From Virgisporangium aurantiacum (lineage in GTDB: Bacteria; Actinomycetota; Actinomycetes; Mycobacteriales; Micromonosporaceae), in the NCBI RefSeq assembly GCF_016863635.1, contig NZ_BOPG01000096.1:1-47287 (forward strand): a stretch of 47,287 nt of DNA. Reading direction: 5' to 3'. Position numbers and translations under genes: made by a program. Below the pieces are notes generated by a model. It made no database searches, had not been told where the DNA came from, and was given only the letters and a program-made list of their open reading frames with translations. Each line of letters starts with the position of its first letter. Positions within the stretch are counted from its first letter, which is position 1. This document shows positions 1 to 8,311 of the stretch, piece after piece.

Positions 1-251
1 ATCACCGCCTGGAAGCGGGCCAGGTTGGTGGCGTTGAACTGGGCGGCGTCCTCGGTGGCCTCGACGGTGAAGTTGTTCTGGGCGCCAAGCTGCTGGATCG
101 CAGCGATGCCGGCCGGGATCGAGTCGTGCCGGAACCCGGCTGTCTTGCTGAAGATCAACACATTGAAGTCCGCCGCTGCCTGTGCCGGCGCCACAGGGAC
201 GCCGACAGCGGCCAGAATCAGGGCAAGGCAAAGCATTAATCGCCGGAACAT
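1..251 (-). CDS. Secreted ThuA-like domain protein, N-terminus only (runs off left edge)
   Basis: Seen: read on the minus strand from ATG at 251, the product starts with a signal peptide (MFRRLMLCLALILAAVGV, then a PAQAAA cleavage-type site). It continues into VLIFSKTAGFRHDSIPAG, IQQLGAQNNFTVEATED and FNATNLARFQAV before the window ends. Family knowledge: this is the opening of the ThuA-like fold (trehalose-utilisation/PalA), with the xTxGFRHxSI signature. In actinomycetes it often heads large secreted carbohydrate-related proteins carrying PQQ/sorbosone or carbohydrate-binding domains. Inference: an exported sugar-related protein. Its true length and other domains lie outside the window. The LacI-type operator upstream fits carbohydrate control. 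Confidence 0.8.
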   Translation of the reverse strand, partial: MFRRLMLCLALILAAVGVPVAPAQAAADFNVLIFSKTAGFRHDSIPAGIAAIQQLGAQNNFTVEATEDAAQFNATNLARFQAV

Positions 252-633
252 GTGGGTGATCTCGCTTCCTGCCGTGCGAAGTACAGACAGGCGTGCGCCG
301 ATCACGCCAACGAAACTGGTCGAATCCTGCACCGGCTTCGATGCCTCAGTCAATAGTCGGACGCAGACGTGCCGAACTTTCATTCACTCTCGATAAAAGT
401 CCATCGTCCGACGACGGATCGCTTGACATCGGCCAGCGACGCCGGTCACTCTAATTGTTCGGAGAGCGCTCTCACGTCGGCGGGTCAGAGCCCGTTCCAG
501 GCGTCCCATCCCATGAGGACGCCTACCGTCCCGACCCGGAGGGGTCACGATGAGAGCTGGACCGTCGGCCACGACTCAGAGGCCCCGAAAACGGCAGCGA
601 CCCCGCCTGCTGAGCGCCGGCGCGATCGCGCGG
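252..633. other. Intergenic region, regulatory only
   Basis: This 382-bp gap separates two minus-strand genes. Apart from the operator and promoter candidates (324-353 and 448-473) I see no credible coding sequence. The short open frames here have no recognisable composition or start context. Confidence 0.5.
448..473 (-). promoter_or_regulatory. Candidate promoter with LacI-family operator upstream of the ThuA-like gene
   Basis: Seen: a perfect 12-bp palindrome, GAGAGCGCTCTC, at 462-473, and on the minus strand a TAGAGT -10 box at 448-453. The palindrome therefore sits in the spacer/-35 zone of this promoter. Family knowledge: GAGCGCTC-centred palindromes are typical operators of actinobacterial LacI-family sugar repressors such as CebR. 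Inference: repressor binding would block transcription toward the ThuA-like gene, about 190 nt downstream. A second possible promoter, TTGACT (348-353) with CAGGAT (324-329), lies closer to the start. Confidence 0.5.
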
Positions 634-1620
634 CTATACCGTCGCCGGCTCCTCGGTTCGCGGCGTGTCGACCGGCTGCCCGACGCGGCTGATTGCGGCC
701 AGCAGTGCGCCGAGAATGAGGCCTGACAGTATGCCGACCGGGACAATGATGAGGTCCGTGTCGGCGGCGTTGACCGGCGGGTTGCCCGCGATCCTGGTGA
801 ATTCCGGGCCGAGGGGCCACCCGATCGCGAAGAACAACAACAGCGCTGTCGACAGCACCGGGTGCCCGACGAGCATGCCGATCGCCGCGATCGCCGTGCC
901 CGGCTTCCACGGGCAGACCACCGCCGCCACGCCGGCGAGCAGCAGCCCGCCCGCAGCTACGTACAGCAGGATCTGCGGCCCCGTTTCGACCACCCGCAGC
1001 GCGACCGCGCCGCTGGCTGCGACGGCGGCGGCGCCCGCTACCGCGAGCCGTCGCGGAGAACGACGCGGTGCGGCCGCCACGGCACATCCGAACGCCATCA
1101 CGACCAGCAGCACCCCGGTCACCAGCGCCGCCGCGTCCAGCGCCGCCGGGTCTGTCTCGGACGGCGATTCGATCCCGGCAGCCAGCGGCGCCGTCGCTGC
1201 GGCGACCGACGCCGCGAGAATGAGTGAGACCCGGTCCGGTGCCGATCCGGGCCGCGTGAGCAGCCAGCCCAGGAACAGCAGTGCGCACACCGCTGCCGAC
1301 AACCAGCCAGCGGCCGGTAGGCCGGCCAGGTCGTACCGGTCAACGGCGAGGTCGACACCGATGAGGCCGCCAACGGCCAGCCACGCTCCGGCCGAACGCC
1401 AACGGTCGCCCCGAAACGCCAACACGAGACCGGCGACGACGGCGACGAGCACCGTCCATCGCAGGTCACGCGCCCAGTAGGTGTTGTTCTCCGCCCACTC
1501 GTCACGCCAGGGCTTGGCGGGCTCGGTCAGCCGCTGCAGCATCGTCAGATTGGACGCCCACACGATGACGGCCGCGCCGGCACCGCCCAGCCCGACCACG
1601 ACGCTCCACCGGCCCGTCAT
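634..1620 (-). CDS. Polytopic membrane protein of unknown function
   Basis: Seen: 328 residues from ATG at 1620, with roughly nine or ten hydrophobic segments, e.g. VVVGLGGAGAAVIVWA, LVAVVAGLVLAF, VTGVLLVVMAFG and VGILSGLILGALLAA. The tail is short and polar. No catalytic motif or transporter signature is visible. The open frame continues upstream to 1767, but that extension is polar and unlike the rest. The ATG at 1620 also has a TAACAT box exactly 7 nt before it, which fits a leaderless transcript. It stands alone: the ThuA-like gene downstream on the same strand is 382 bp away and appears to have its own promoter. Function not recognised. Confidence 0.75.
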   Translation of the reverse strand: MTGRWSVVVGLGGAGAAVIVWASNLTMLQRLTEPAKPWRDEWAENNTYWARDLRWTVLVAVVAGLVLAFRGDRWRSAGAWLAVGGLIGVDLAVDRYDLAGLPAAGWLSAAVCALLFLGWLLTRPGSAPDRVSLILAASVAAATAPLAAGIESPSETDPAALDAAALVTGVLLVVMAFGCAVAAAPRRSPRRLAVAGAAAVAASGAVALRVVETGPQILLYVAAGGLLLAGVAAVVCPWKPGTAIAAIGMLVGHPVLSTALLLFFAIGWPLGPEFTRIAGNPPVNAADTDLIIVPVGILSGLILGALLAAISRVGQPVDTPRTEEPATV

Positions 1621-1627
1621 CTCGATG

Positions 1628-1633
1628 ATGTTA
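1628..1633 (-). promoter_or_regulatory. -10 box of a probable leaderless promoter (TAACAT)
   Basis: TAACAT on the minus strand ends 7 nt before the ATG at 1620, so transcription would start at or next to the start codon. No good -35 hexamer is obvious. Confidence 0.4.
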
Positions 1634-1723
1634 GTACGGCAGCCGAGTTCGTGAGGTAGATGACCGCTGATGGGTCCGGTCGGCGTGTCCGCCGCGGTTA
1701 TGGCGGCCGCCACGTGATCATCA

Positions 1724-2060
1724 GCGACCGTCGACGGCCCGGTCCGCGCGGACCGGCTCGCCGCCACCCTGCCCAGCCGGGCGTGGAACCGGATCTCCGC
1801 CGGCCCCGGGCCGAAAGGCGAGCGGTACTACGACTGGGGCGTGGATCACCATCACCGCACCGGCCGACGAGACCGCTGGCAGTCACAGCCTGCTGATCCG
1901 CCGCCGGATCAGCGACAGCGAACTGGCCTGCTACCGCTGCTGGACAACCCCGACCGGTGCCGCTACACACCCTGGCCCGGATAGCCGGAACCCGCTGGAA
2001 CGTGGAGACGCCATCCTCACCGTCATCGCCGCCCACGAACGCGCCGATGTGCGGATGTCT
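1724..2060 (+). pseudogene. Decayed IS701-like transposase, C-terminal part
   Basis: Seen: DRLAATLPSRAWNRISAG followed by GPGPKGERYYDW in one frame. After a shift, AWITIT, ETAGSHSLLIRRRISDSE and LACYRCW follow. After another shift come PLHTLARIAGTRWNVE and then AILTVIAAHERADVR. Family knowledge: this order (LPxxxWxRxSAGxGxKGxRYYDWAW, then LLIRR, ELAxYRCW, RxAGxRW) is the C-terminal half of actinobacterial IS701-family DDE transposases. Inference: at least two frameshifts and a small internal deletion after RWNVE make it non-functional. No terminal inverted repeats were found. It marks an old insertion between the flanking genes. Confidence 0.75.
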
Positions 2061-2081
2061 GGATTTAGGCGGTCGTCGTCG

Positions 2082-3086
2082 TTACTCGCAGGTCCATCTG
2101 ACGGCGTGAACGTTGCCGTCCTTGCCCGTGGCGTGACCCGCCAGCCTGCGGCCGTCGTCGCTCATGCCCTTGACCTCGGTCACGGTGGCCGGTGTGACCA
2201 GTCCGGGCAACAGCATCTCGCCGTTGTCGGTGACATACACAGCCAGGTAGGGGCGGTCGGCCTGCTGGCCGACGATCCAACCGGAGCCGTTGACGTCGGC
2301 AGCGAACCCGAGGTGTGGATACGTGGTGGCCGTCCCATCGGCCAGGTTCCACCGCACCGCCGTACCCGTCAGCGCTTCCACCGCCGTGCCGGCGACCCAG
2401 CCGTCACGAAGTCGGGATGCCCCGACGAACGACGACGGGCCGAGGGGTGACGCGAGCTCGACGATCCGACCGTCCGGACGCCACACGACGACGCCGGGCT
2501 TGCCGGCTCGGTCGAACCAGCCGAGTACGGTTCCATCGTCGTCGATGTCGGCCGCCCCGGCGTGTTCGGCGCCCGGCGGGCGCTCAAGCTTTTGCGGCCA
2601 GGTCGAGCCGGCCTTCCAGATCACCGCGTCGCCGTGGCCGTGGCCGACGATGTCGCCGCGTTCGTTGATGCCGGTGGCCGTTCCCGACGCCATTCCTGGC
2701 AGCGCGGTGGTGCGTCCGTCGACAATCACCCACGGCGTCATCAACTCGAACGTGTCCGGAACGTTGCTCTGGCCCACGGCGGTCCCGGACGAGTTCACGT
2801 CATTGATCATCTGATGCGTTCCCGGGATCGCGACCTCCCGGAGCTGTCCGTTGTCCCATAGGCCCGAGAAGCGGTTGAAGTCGACGGCGTCGGCCGGGTA
2901 ACCGCCGCCAGCGACGAACCTGCCGGTCGGGTCGGCGCTGTCCACGTTGCTGTACGACCAGTTCGGCGCCTCGGGAAGGGGGGCGACGATGCAAGCCTTC
3001 GGCGGCGCAGCGACGGCGTTCGCCGGATTCGTGAGCAACGCCACCGTTGCCGCGGCGGCCAACCCTGCTGAGAAGAAGCGATTCAT
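2082..3086 (-). CDS. Secreted HAF-repeat beta-propeller-like protein
   Basis: Seen: 334 residues from ATG at 3086, beginning MNRFFSAGLAAAATVALL and a signal peptide ending near NAVAAPP. The mature part has repeated units of the type INDVNSSGTAVGQS, ATGINERGDIVGHG and AADIDDDGTVLGWF, each followed by a tryptophan or valine strand. Family knowledge: D(I/V)N-x2-G-x-(V/A)(V/L)G units define the extracellular HAF repeat family, whose function is unknown. A likely disulphide joins the N-terminal cysteine (PKACIV) and the C-terminal one (RWTCE). The frame stays open upstream to 3242, but that stretch lacks a signal sequence, so the internal ATG is preferred. Single gene with no obvious operon partner. 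Confidence 0.8.
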   Translation of the reverse strand: MNRFFSAGLAAAATVALLTNPANAVAAPPKACIVAPLPEAPNWSYSNVDSADPTGRFVAGGGYPADAVDFNRFSGLWDNGQLREVAIPGTHQMINDVNSSGTAVGQSNVPDTFELMTPWVIVDGRTTALPGMASGTATGINERGDIVGHGHGDAVIWKAGSTWPQKLERPPGAEHAGAADIDDDGTVLGWFDRAGKPGVVVWRPDGRIVELASPLGPSSFVGASRLRDGWVAGTAVEALTGTAVRWNLADGTATTYPHLGFAADVNGSGWIVGQQADRPYLAVYVTDNGEMLLPGLVTPATVTEVKGMSDDGRRLAGHATGKDGNVHAVRWTCE

Positions 3087-3253
3087 GCCGATAGAGACAC
3101 CAGCTTCGACGCGCGCGTTTACACGATGGTCACGGCCGACGAGCGACTGGCGCGGACCCTGCTCGGGCGGACGGCGAGGACCATGGTGCCGGCCCCGGCT
3201 CCGATGACTGGCATTGATCCTGCTCGCGCTGCCTGCATCCAATTCCTTCTTCC

Positions 3254-3660
3254 GTGCAAAGCAGTAGACCGCCGAAGGAGGCAGCGCTGGCCGAGGTCTC
3301 CATCACCGAGCACCTGCGGCAAGCCCAAAGCGATGCGGCGATCATCGAGGTACGCCTGGTGGCGCCCGACGTAGACGCGTCGCAGACCGCGGCGGACCGG
3401 GTGGCCACCGTGCTCACGTGGTCAGCAGCAGTCGGCCCCGGCCACGCCGCGACGGCGACGGCGACGGGTACAGCGTGTACCTGAACGCCGAACTACCGTC
3501 CACACAGGTCACCGGCGAGCCCGGCCCGGGTCGACCTGCCCGACCTGCACCCGATCGCCGGGCCGGTGCGAAACTTCCTCGCCGACCTGCGCAACGCCGG
3601 CCGCTCACCACACGGGCCCGCAGGAGAGCCCTCTCCCGCCCGGAACGATTGCCCCTGGTG
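3254..3660 (+). pseudogene. Decayed coding sequence of unknown family
   Basis: Seen: protein-like segments appear in alternating frames. AEVSITEHLRQAQSDAAI, IEVRLVAPDVDASQTAAD and RVATVLTW come first. DGYSVYLNAELPSTQVTG follows in a second frame, and RVDLPDLHPIAGPVRNFL and ADLRNAGRSPHG return to the first. Inference: a small gene with two frameshifts (about 3430 and 3525). I do not recognise the family. It could instead be chance open frame in GC-rich DNA, though the second-frame segment has convincing residue composition. Confidence 0.35.
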
Positions 3661-3778
3661 ACAGCTACCCAAGCGTGGGGCCTGGGACACGGACCTGTTG
3701 CTCAACAGTGACTCCACTCATGCCGGCCGATGCGGAGCCCGCTGCGGGCGGACCGGTGGAATCCAGAAGAATCGAATC

Positions 3779-4642
3779 ATGATGATGAACTCGCCACGGA
3801 AGATAGCCGCAGCGCTGGCCGGCACCCCTCTCGCGGGCCTGCCGGTCGGTCACGGGCCGCGGGGAACGATCATGATCCAGGATATCGATACCGGCTCATT
3901 GTTGGACTCCTGGCGGGCGGCGCATGCGCTGCTCCCGGTCACGGGCCGATGGCCGATCCTCGTCGACGACTACCTAGGCGACCTGCAGGACTTCGAGCCG
4001 TACCGCGATCCCGACACGCCGACCAAGCGGGAACTGGCCGATCTCGACCGCATCGCACGCATGATCGATCCGTGGCCCCACTTCTTCCGTGGGAAGACCG
4101 ACGAGCCGGTGACCGCCGATCACGTGCCTTTTCTCGCCAAGGGCTCGTTCAGCACGGTGGACCTGCGCGAGGAGGTGCAGGCCAACGTGCCACCGACAGC
4201 AGATGAGGCAACGCTCGAACGCTGGATCTATGACTGCGTCCGGTCCGATCCGAAGCTCACGGCCCAGGTGGTCGACGGCTTCGCCCGCCGCTACGTGAGT
4301 ACCGACGTCTGGTTCACGCCGGACAACGTCGTGATGCTGTTGCTGCCCACGGACTTCGGATGGTTGGCGCCGAACTGGAGCAGCTTCCATGACGCGCTCG
4401 GATATGAAGACCAGCTGGCCGGCGCGCTGTGGCAGTGGCAGGACCAGTGGGACGCCCGGCTGGTGGCGAACTGGGGCACGATGCTGCAGTTCGTCGTCCA
4501 CCGCCCACCGAAGCCCGGCGACCAGGCCGGGGCCCTGGCCGGCCAGATCAAAGCGATAGCCACCAGCCTCGCCGGGCGCCGCTGGGAACTGGCCATCGTC
4601 CTTCCACACGGCGATGCCTGGTTCATCCACAGCCGCCCGTGA
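3779..4642 (+). CDS. DUF4253 domain protein
   Basis: Seen: 287 residues. The N-terminus MMMNSPRKIAAALAG and TPLAGLPVG is followed by an acidic, tryptophan-rich body. The C-terminal stretch has ALWQWQDQWDARLVANWG, MLQFVVHRPPKPGDQA and a terminal aromatic/His-rich end. Family knowledge: the W-x-x-x-(F/W)-x-ARLV-x-x-x-x-x-x-L-x-x-x-V-x-RPP pattern is that of DUF4253, a bacterial family of unknown function that often appears with SMI1/KNR4-type and polymorphic-toxin immunity genes. Inference: an intracellular protein, possibly immunity-like, but no toxin gene is adjacent. ATG 3779 is chosen because AGAAGA lies 8 nt upstream; an upstream extension to 3698 looks non-coding. Confidence 0.7.
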   Translation: MMMNSPRKIAAALAGTPLAGLPVGHGPRGTIMIQDIDTGSLLDSWRAAHALLPVTGRWPILVDDYLGDLQDFEPYRDPDTPTKRELADLDRIARMIDPWPHFFRGKTDEPVTADHVPFLAKGSFSTVDLREEVQANVPPTADEATLERWIYDCVRSDPKLTAQVVDGFARRYVSTDVWFTPDNVVMLLLPTDFGWLAPNWSSFHDALGYEDQLAGALWQWQDQWDARLVANWGTMLQFVVHRPPKPGDQAGALAGQIKAIATSLAGRRWELAIVLPHGDAWFIHSRP

Positions 4643-4826
4643 CGACGGATCGCAGCATTTGCCTGTCGCTCAACAGCCGTATGGATCTGTCATCGGCATG
4701 GTTGCTGGCTGTGCTCACCACGGGGTTCGCGTGTTCAGCGGGAGTGCGTCAACGCTGCGGACCTAGTCAGGTCAGTTGGCCAGTTGGTCTGCCGGGTTGG
4801 TCGCCCGGTCGCTCAGATGCCGAGCG

Positions 4827-6179
4827 TCAGGCCGGCTTGGCGAGCAGCGCGCCTTCGGCGACGACGGTCTCCGGGCTGTCCACGGCGGTTGGGGCGACTG
4901 CGAACGCGCGGTGCAATAACGTGGCGGCCAGCGGGATCCGGCTGGAGCCGCCGACCAGGTAGACGGCGGCTGGGGTCGACGCGGCGGCGCCGGCTGCCAG
5001 CGCGGAGCGGGTGGCGGTGACGGTGCGGTCCAACACCGGACGGGCCAGCATCTCCAGTTGGTCGCGGGTGATGAGCACGTCGTGCTCGAACAGCGGCAGG
5101 TGCACCGTCGTCGAAGCGGCACGAGACAGCATCTCCTTGGCGTGCCGAACGTCGTCCCAGAGGGTCCGCCGTTCGCGCCGCTCCGCCGGTGTGGAGGGAT
5201 AGGTCAGGCGCTGCCACGCTTCAGGGTCACGAGCCGCGTAGGCCGCACCGATGTGCGCCACGAGGGCAGCGTCCACGTCGACTCCGCCGGCGTCGGGCAG
5301 GCCCTCGGTGGCAAGCACGGTGAAGCCGCCTGCGGTCATTCGCAAGACGGTGGCGTCGAATGTCCCGCCGCCGAAGTCGTAAACCACGGCCACCGCGTGC
5401 TCGTCAATCGGGGTGCGGGTGACGCTGGTGAGAAACCGGGCGGCCGCGACTGGTTCAGGCACCAGGGTCACGGTCGGCAATCCCGACCGGGATGCCGCGG
5501 CGGCCAGAACCTCCCGGCGGTGCACGGCCCAGGCTGCTGGGTGAGTGAGGGTCACGTTGTGCACCGGTCCGTCCAAGGCCCGTTGCGCCTCGTCCCGCAC
5601 TCGCGACAACACCGCCGACACCAGGTCCACGACCGGATAGTCGCGGCCACCGAGCAGGACGCTTCCGTCGTCGATGCATCGCTTGGGGGCGGGTTCGTAT
5701 CGGTCGGGCGACGTCCGGGCCAGGTGCATCGCGTCATTGCCGACCATCAGGTGACCGTCGTCCGCGGCGAACACCGCTGAGGGCAGGAGCGGGAGACCGT
5801 CGAACAGCAACGGCACCCGGCGACCGTCCGCGCTCCGCAGCGCCGCGACTGTGTTCGATGTGCCGAAGTCGATCGCGAGGTGTGCCCCGCTCGGTGGGTG
5901 CACCACCGCCGGGCCGGTGGGCGGCCGCGGCCGCGTGGATCCGGGAGGTGGCACCGAAGGCGGGCCGGACGGCAGTCGGGTGGGCGGTGGGACTGTGGCC
6001 GACTGCGGCGGACTGACCGGCGGCGGTCGCAACGGCGCGCGCGAGTTCCCGGCCGATGATCGCGTCCCCGCAGGTGGCTCCTTACGCACTGAGCGACGAG
6101 CCCAGCGCAGAGCTCCCCATGTCCCGCCGATCAGGAGCGCAAGGAGCAACGAGACCATGATCAGCGCGCTAGTGGTCAC
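4827..6179 (-). CDS. Membrane-anchored Hsp70-family ATPase domain protein
   Basis: Seen: 450 residues from GTG 6179, with GGAG upstream. An N-terminal transmembrane segment (about 5-20) is followed by a Pro/Arg-rich linker (about 30-98), then an actin-like ATPase: phosphate-1 loop AIDFGTSNTVAAL near 102, phosphate-2 VYDFGGGTFDATVL near 266, adenosine motif VYLVGGSSRIP near 406. Family knowledge: these are the Hsp70 nucleotide-binding motifs. The canonical substrate-binding domain is absent; the protein ends right after the ATPase. Inference: a surface-tethered actin/Hsp70-like switch, not a housekeeping DnaK. A WD40-like propeller gene lies upstream on the same strand and may be its partner. 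The DUF4253 gene converges from the other side. Confidence 0.88.
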   Translation of the reverse strand: MTTSALIMVSLLLALLIGGTWGALRWARRSVRKEPPAGTRSSAGNSRAPLRPPPVSPPQSATVPPPTRLPSGPPSVPPPGSTRPRPPTGPAVVHPPSGAHLAIDFGTSNTVAALRSADGRRVPLLFDGLPLLPSAVFAADDGHLMVGNDAMHLARTSPDRYEPAPKRCIDDGSVLLGGRDYPVVDLVSAVLSRVRDEAQRALDGPVHNVTLTHPAAWAVHRREVLAAAASRSGLPTVTLVPEPVAAARFLTSVTRTPIDEHAVAVVYDFGGGTFDATVLRMTAGGFTVLATEGLPDAGGVDVDAALVAHIGAAYAARDPEAWQRLTYPSTPAERRERRTLWDDVRHAKEMLSRAASTTVHLPLFEHDVLITRDQLEMLARPVLDRTVTATRSALAAGAAASTPAAVYLVGGSSRIPLAATLLHRAFAVAPTAVDSPETVVAEGALLAKPA

Positions 6180-6361
6180 GCCATCTCCACTCTCAGGACA
6201 CGGACGGACTCACAGATCCGACGCCGATGTCGCCGAACGTACCAGCGGCATGCGAACCCCGCCTGGATGCACCAACCGACGGCGAAGTGCAGGCCGACGG
6301 ATCGACTCGCTCCCCGTACCGGACTCGGACGGGTTGCCGATGCGGCCGGCTCTTGCCGGGC

Positions 6362-6499
6362 TCATAGCGATGGCAGGCGGTCGCCGATTGTCGGGCTGAC
6401 GCCGTCGAGGTAGGTGAGGTAGTCCGCGAGTCCGGTGGCGGCTTCGCGTTCGTCGGCGCGATCGGCGGCTTTGGACCCACTGCGCGGCCCAAACGTCAC
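6362..6499 (-). CDS. Possible 45-residue protein between WD40-like and Hsp70 genes
   Basis: Seen: a minus-strand frame from GTG 6499 encoding an acidic, helical-looking tail (KAADRADEREAATGLADY, then LTYLDGVSPTIGDRLPSL). Its composition is more protein-like than the alternative frames, which are Arg/Pro-rich. The frame is open back to just after the WD40-like stop. Inference: either a real small protein in the WD40-Hsp70 unit or the C-terminal remnant of a lost gene. Start codon and expression are uncertain. Confidence 0.3.
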   Translation of the reverse strand: MTFGPRSGSKAADRADEREAATGLADYLTYLDGVSPTIGDRLPSL

Positions 6500-6572
6500 G
6501 TCTCGGCAATCGCGTGGCTCACTTTCGGTACGCGGATGGGAGACCGTCGCCGGTTCTGCGGCGGTTTCGTGG

Positions 6573-7520
6573 TCAGACGGGTGTGGTGGTTAAGGTGGGG
6601 CCCGGCCCGAGCAGCACCATGATGGTGCGGGTTCCGTCGTGGTATACGGCGCTGACGGTGTCGGGCAGTCGCCCGTCGATCGGCGTACCAGTGTCCAGGC
6701 GCCACCGGTGCACTCCGGCCGGTGCGTCGCCAGCGTCGCCGACGTCCACGAGCGCCGTCGGCACACCGCGGGGATCGGTGTAGACGTCGATCAGAACCGA
6801 CCAGGGCGGGATCGTGATCGCGGTGCCGATCGGCGTGCCGGTCTGGGCGTCCCAGCGGTGCATCTCGCCGCCCGCCATGTCGAGGCCGACGAGGATGTCA
6901 CGGTCCACGGTGCGCAGCACGGCGAGCTGGGAGACGTTCTGGATGCTGCCGTCGAGCGGCCCACCGACCGGTTCGCCGGTGACAGCGTTCCAGCGACGGA
7001 TCTGTCCGGCCTCACACCCGGAGATGATCACCGGTATGCCGTCGGCGCGGGTCGTCGACGTCACCGCCTTGACGCTGATCGGGTGCCCGGACAGTGGTTG
7101 GTTGACGGCCTGTCCGGTGGCGGCGTCCCACCGGTAGACCTTCCGGTCGTGTCCGGCGCCGACGAACAAGGCGCGGCCGTCAGGCAACCTCACCGCCGTG
7201 ACGTCCCAGATCGTGGTGCAGGTCTCGTCCTCACCGGGCTCGTACCAGATCCCGGTTGATGCGTCCATCCGGGTGATGCCCTCTTCGTTGGCGGAGGCCA
7301 GGACCGTCCGGCCGTCCGGCAGCGGCGTCCACGCGAAGCCGTCGACCGGCACCCACCGCGGGTCCTCCGACGTGCCCAACCACTCGCCGTCGTGTGCATC
7401 GACCCGGTACACCCCGTACTGACTGTCGGCACACACGACGACCCGCCCATCTGCGAGCCGAACGACGCAGGCATGCCCGAAGCGGGTATCCGGCTCAGGA
7501 ACGCGACCCAACCCCACCAC
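6573..7520 (-). CDS. WD40-like beta-propeller protein
   Basis: Seen: about 315 residues of repeated blades. Examples are VVRLADGRVVVCADSQYG, DVTAVRLPDGRALFVGAG, KVYRWDAATGQAVNQPLS, QIRRWNAVTGEPVGGPLD and MHRWDAQTGTPIGTAIT. Each has the (V/I)xRWDxxTGxPxG strand pair of actinobacterial WD40 proteins. Six or seven blades are likely. It has no signal peptide, so it is probably cytosolic. The start is uncertain: GTG 7520 begins just before the first blade and lies downstream of a TAGCGT box (7561-7566), but the frame is open to an ATG at 7649. Function is unknown; such propellers are scaffolds. The membrane-anchored Hsp70 gene lies about 400 bp downstream on the same strand. Confidence 0.8.
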   Translation of the reverse strand: MVGLGRVPEPDTRFGHACVVRLADGRVVVCADSQYGVYRVDAHDGEWLGTSEDPRWVPVDGFAWTPLPDGRTVLASANEEGITRMDASTGIWYEPGEDETCTTIWDVTAVRLPDGRALFVGAGHDRKVYRWDAATGQAVNQPLSGHPISVKAVTSTTRADGIPVIISGCEAGQIRRWNAVTGEPVGGPLDGSIQNVSQLAVLRTVDRDILVGLDMAGGEMHRWDAQTGTPIGTAITIPPWSVLIDVYTDPRGVPTALVDVGDAGDAPAGVHRWRLDTGTPIDGRLPDTVSAVYHDGTRTIMVLLGPGPTLTTTPV

Positions 7521-7779
7521 CTTGCGCCGACAGCGACCGGCCCGAATGTTCGGCGCGTGCACGCTAACAGAGCGGATGATCACGGGTGAGCCGAATCCAG
7601 GAGTCGCACGCTGTCGGATGCGCACCGGACATGATCGCTGGCCGGGCATGCGGCATATGCTTCTGCCGAGCCGACGTGCGTGCAGCGGCCGTCAGGATTT
7701 GTAGCGGCAGGTTCAGCGATCAAGCGGGAACGGCCGGCTCGGGCTGGGAAATCCGATCGGCGGAGGCCGCCACGGTGGC

Positions 7780-7785
7780 TAGGCT
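7780..7785 (+). promoter_or_regulatory. -10 box of a probable leaderless promoter (TAGGCT)
   Basis: TAGGCT ends 8 nt before the ATG at 7794. There is no Shine-Dalgarno between them, so the mRNA probably begins at the start codon. Confidence 0.4.
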
Positions 7786-7793
7786 CGGCCGTC

Positions 7794-8309
7794 ATGCAAC
7801 CCCTCGACGAACACGAGATCCGGTCGTCCTTCGTCAACTGCACCAAGGGCGAGGCGAGCCGGATCCGGATGCCCGCCGGCCTGGCCAACGGTGACGTGGC
7901 CTGGGCCGACCTCGACTTCCTCGGCTGGACCGATCCTGGAGCGCCGGCACGCTCGCTGCTCGTGATTCCGGATACTGGCGGGCCGACAGGCCTGGTGCTC
8001 CGGCGTCCTGAGATGGCCAGCGCCAAGAGGAACGGGACCCGCTCGACCATGTGCCGCGTCTGCCTGACCGAGCATGGAGCCTCCGGTGTGGCGCTGTTCG
8101 TCGCTCCCCTGGCCGGCGCCGCGGGGCGACGTGGAAACACCGTCGGCGAGTATCTGTGCGCCGACCTCGCATGTCCTTTGTACCTGCGCGGCAAACGCCA
8201 GCCGAAGATGCGACTCGTTCGACGGGAGGAGACACTCACCCTCGACGAGCGGATCAGCCGCGCGATGACCAACCTGGCGTCCTTCGTCAGCCGCGTTCTT
8301 GCGGGGTGA
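7794..8309 (+). CDS. FBP domain (FusB-type zinc-finger) translation-associated protein
   Basis: Seen: 171 residues starting MQPLDEHEIRSSFVNCTKGE. An N-terminal alpha/beta part (DVAWADLDFLGWTDP) precedes a C-terminal pair of cysteine knuckles, MCRVCLTEHG and CADLACPLYLRG. Family knowledge: this is the FBP/elongation-factor-G-binding treble-clef family. FusB-type members bind EF-G and help it leave the ribosome, giving fusidic acid tolerance; most actinobacterial members are uncharacterised. Inference: a cytosolic zinc protein acting on translation. All four expected cysteine ligands are present. The gene ends 2 bp before the convergent stop of the next gene. Confidence 0.85.
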   Translation: MQPLDEHEIRSSFVNCTKGEASRIRMPAGLANGDVAWADLDFLGWTDPGAPARSLLVIPDTGGPTGLVLRRPEMASAKRNGTRSTMCRVCLTEHGASGVALFVAPLAGAAGRRGNTVGEYLCADLACPLYLRGKRQPKMRLVRREETLTLDERISRAMTNLASFVSRVLAG

Positions 8310-8311
8310 CG

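Noticed and set aside
3698..5020. Toxin-immunity pair around the DUF4253 gene
   Set aside because: No toxin-like gene lies beside it; the neighbour is a convergent Hsp70-type ATPase.
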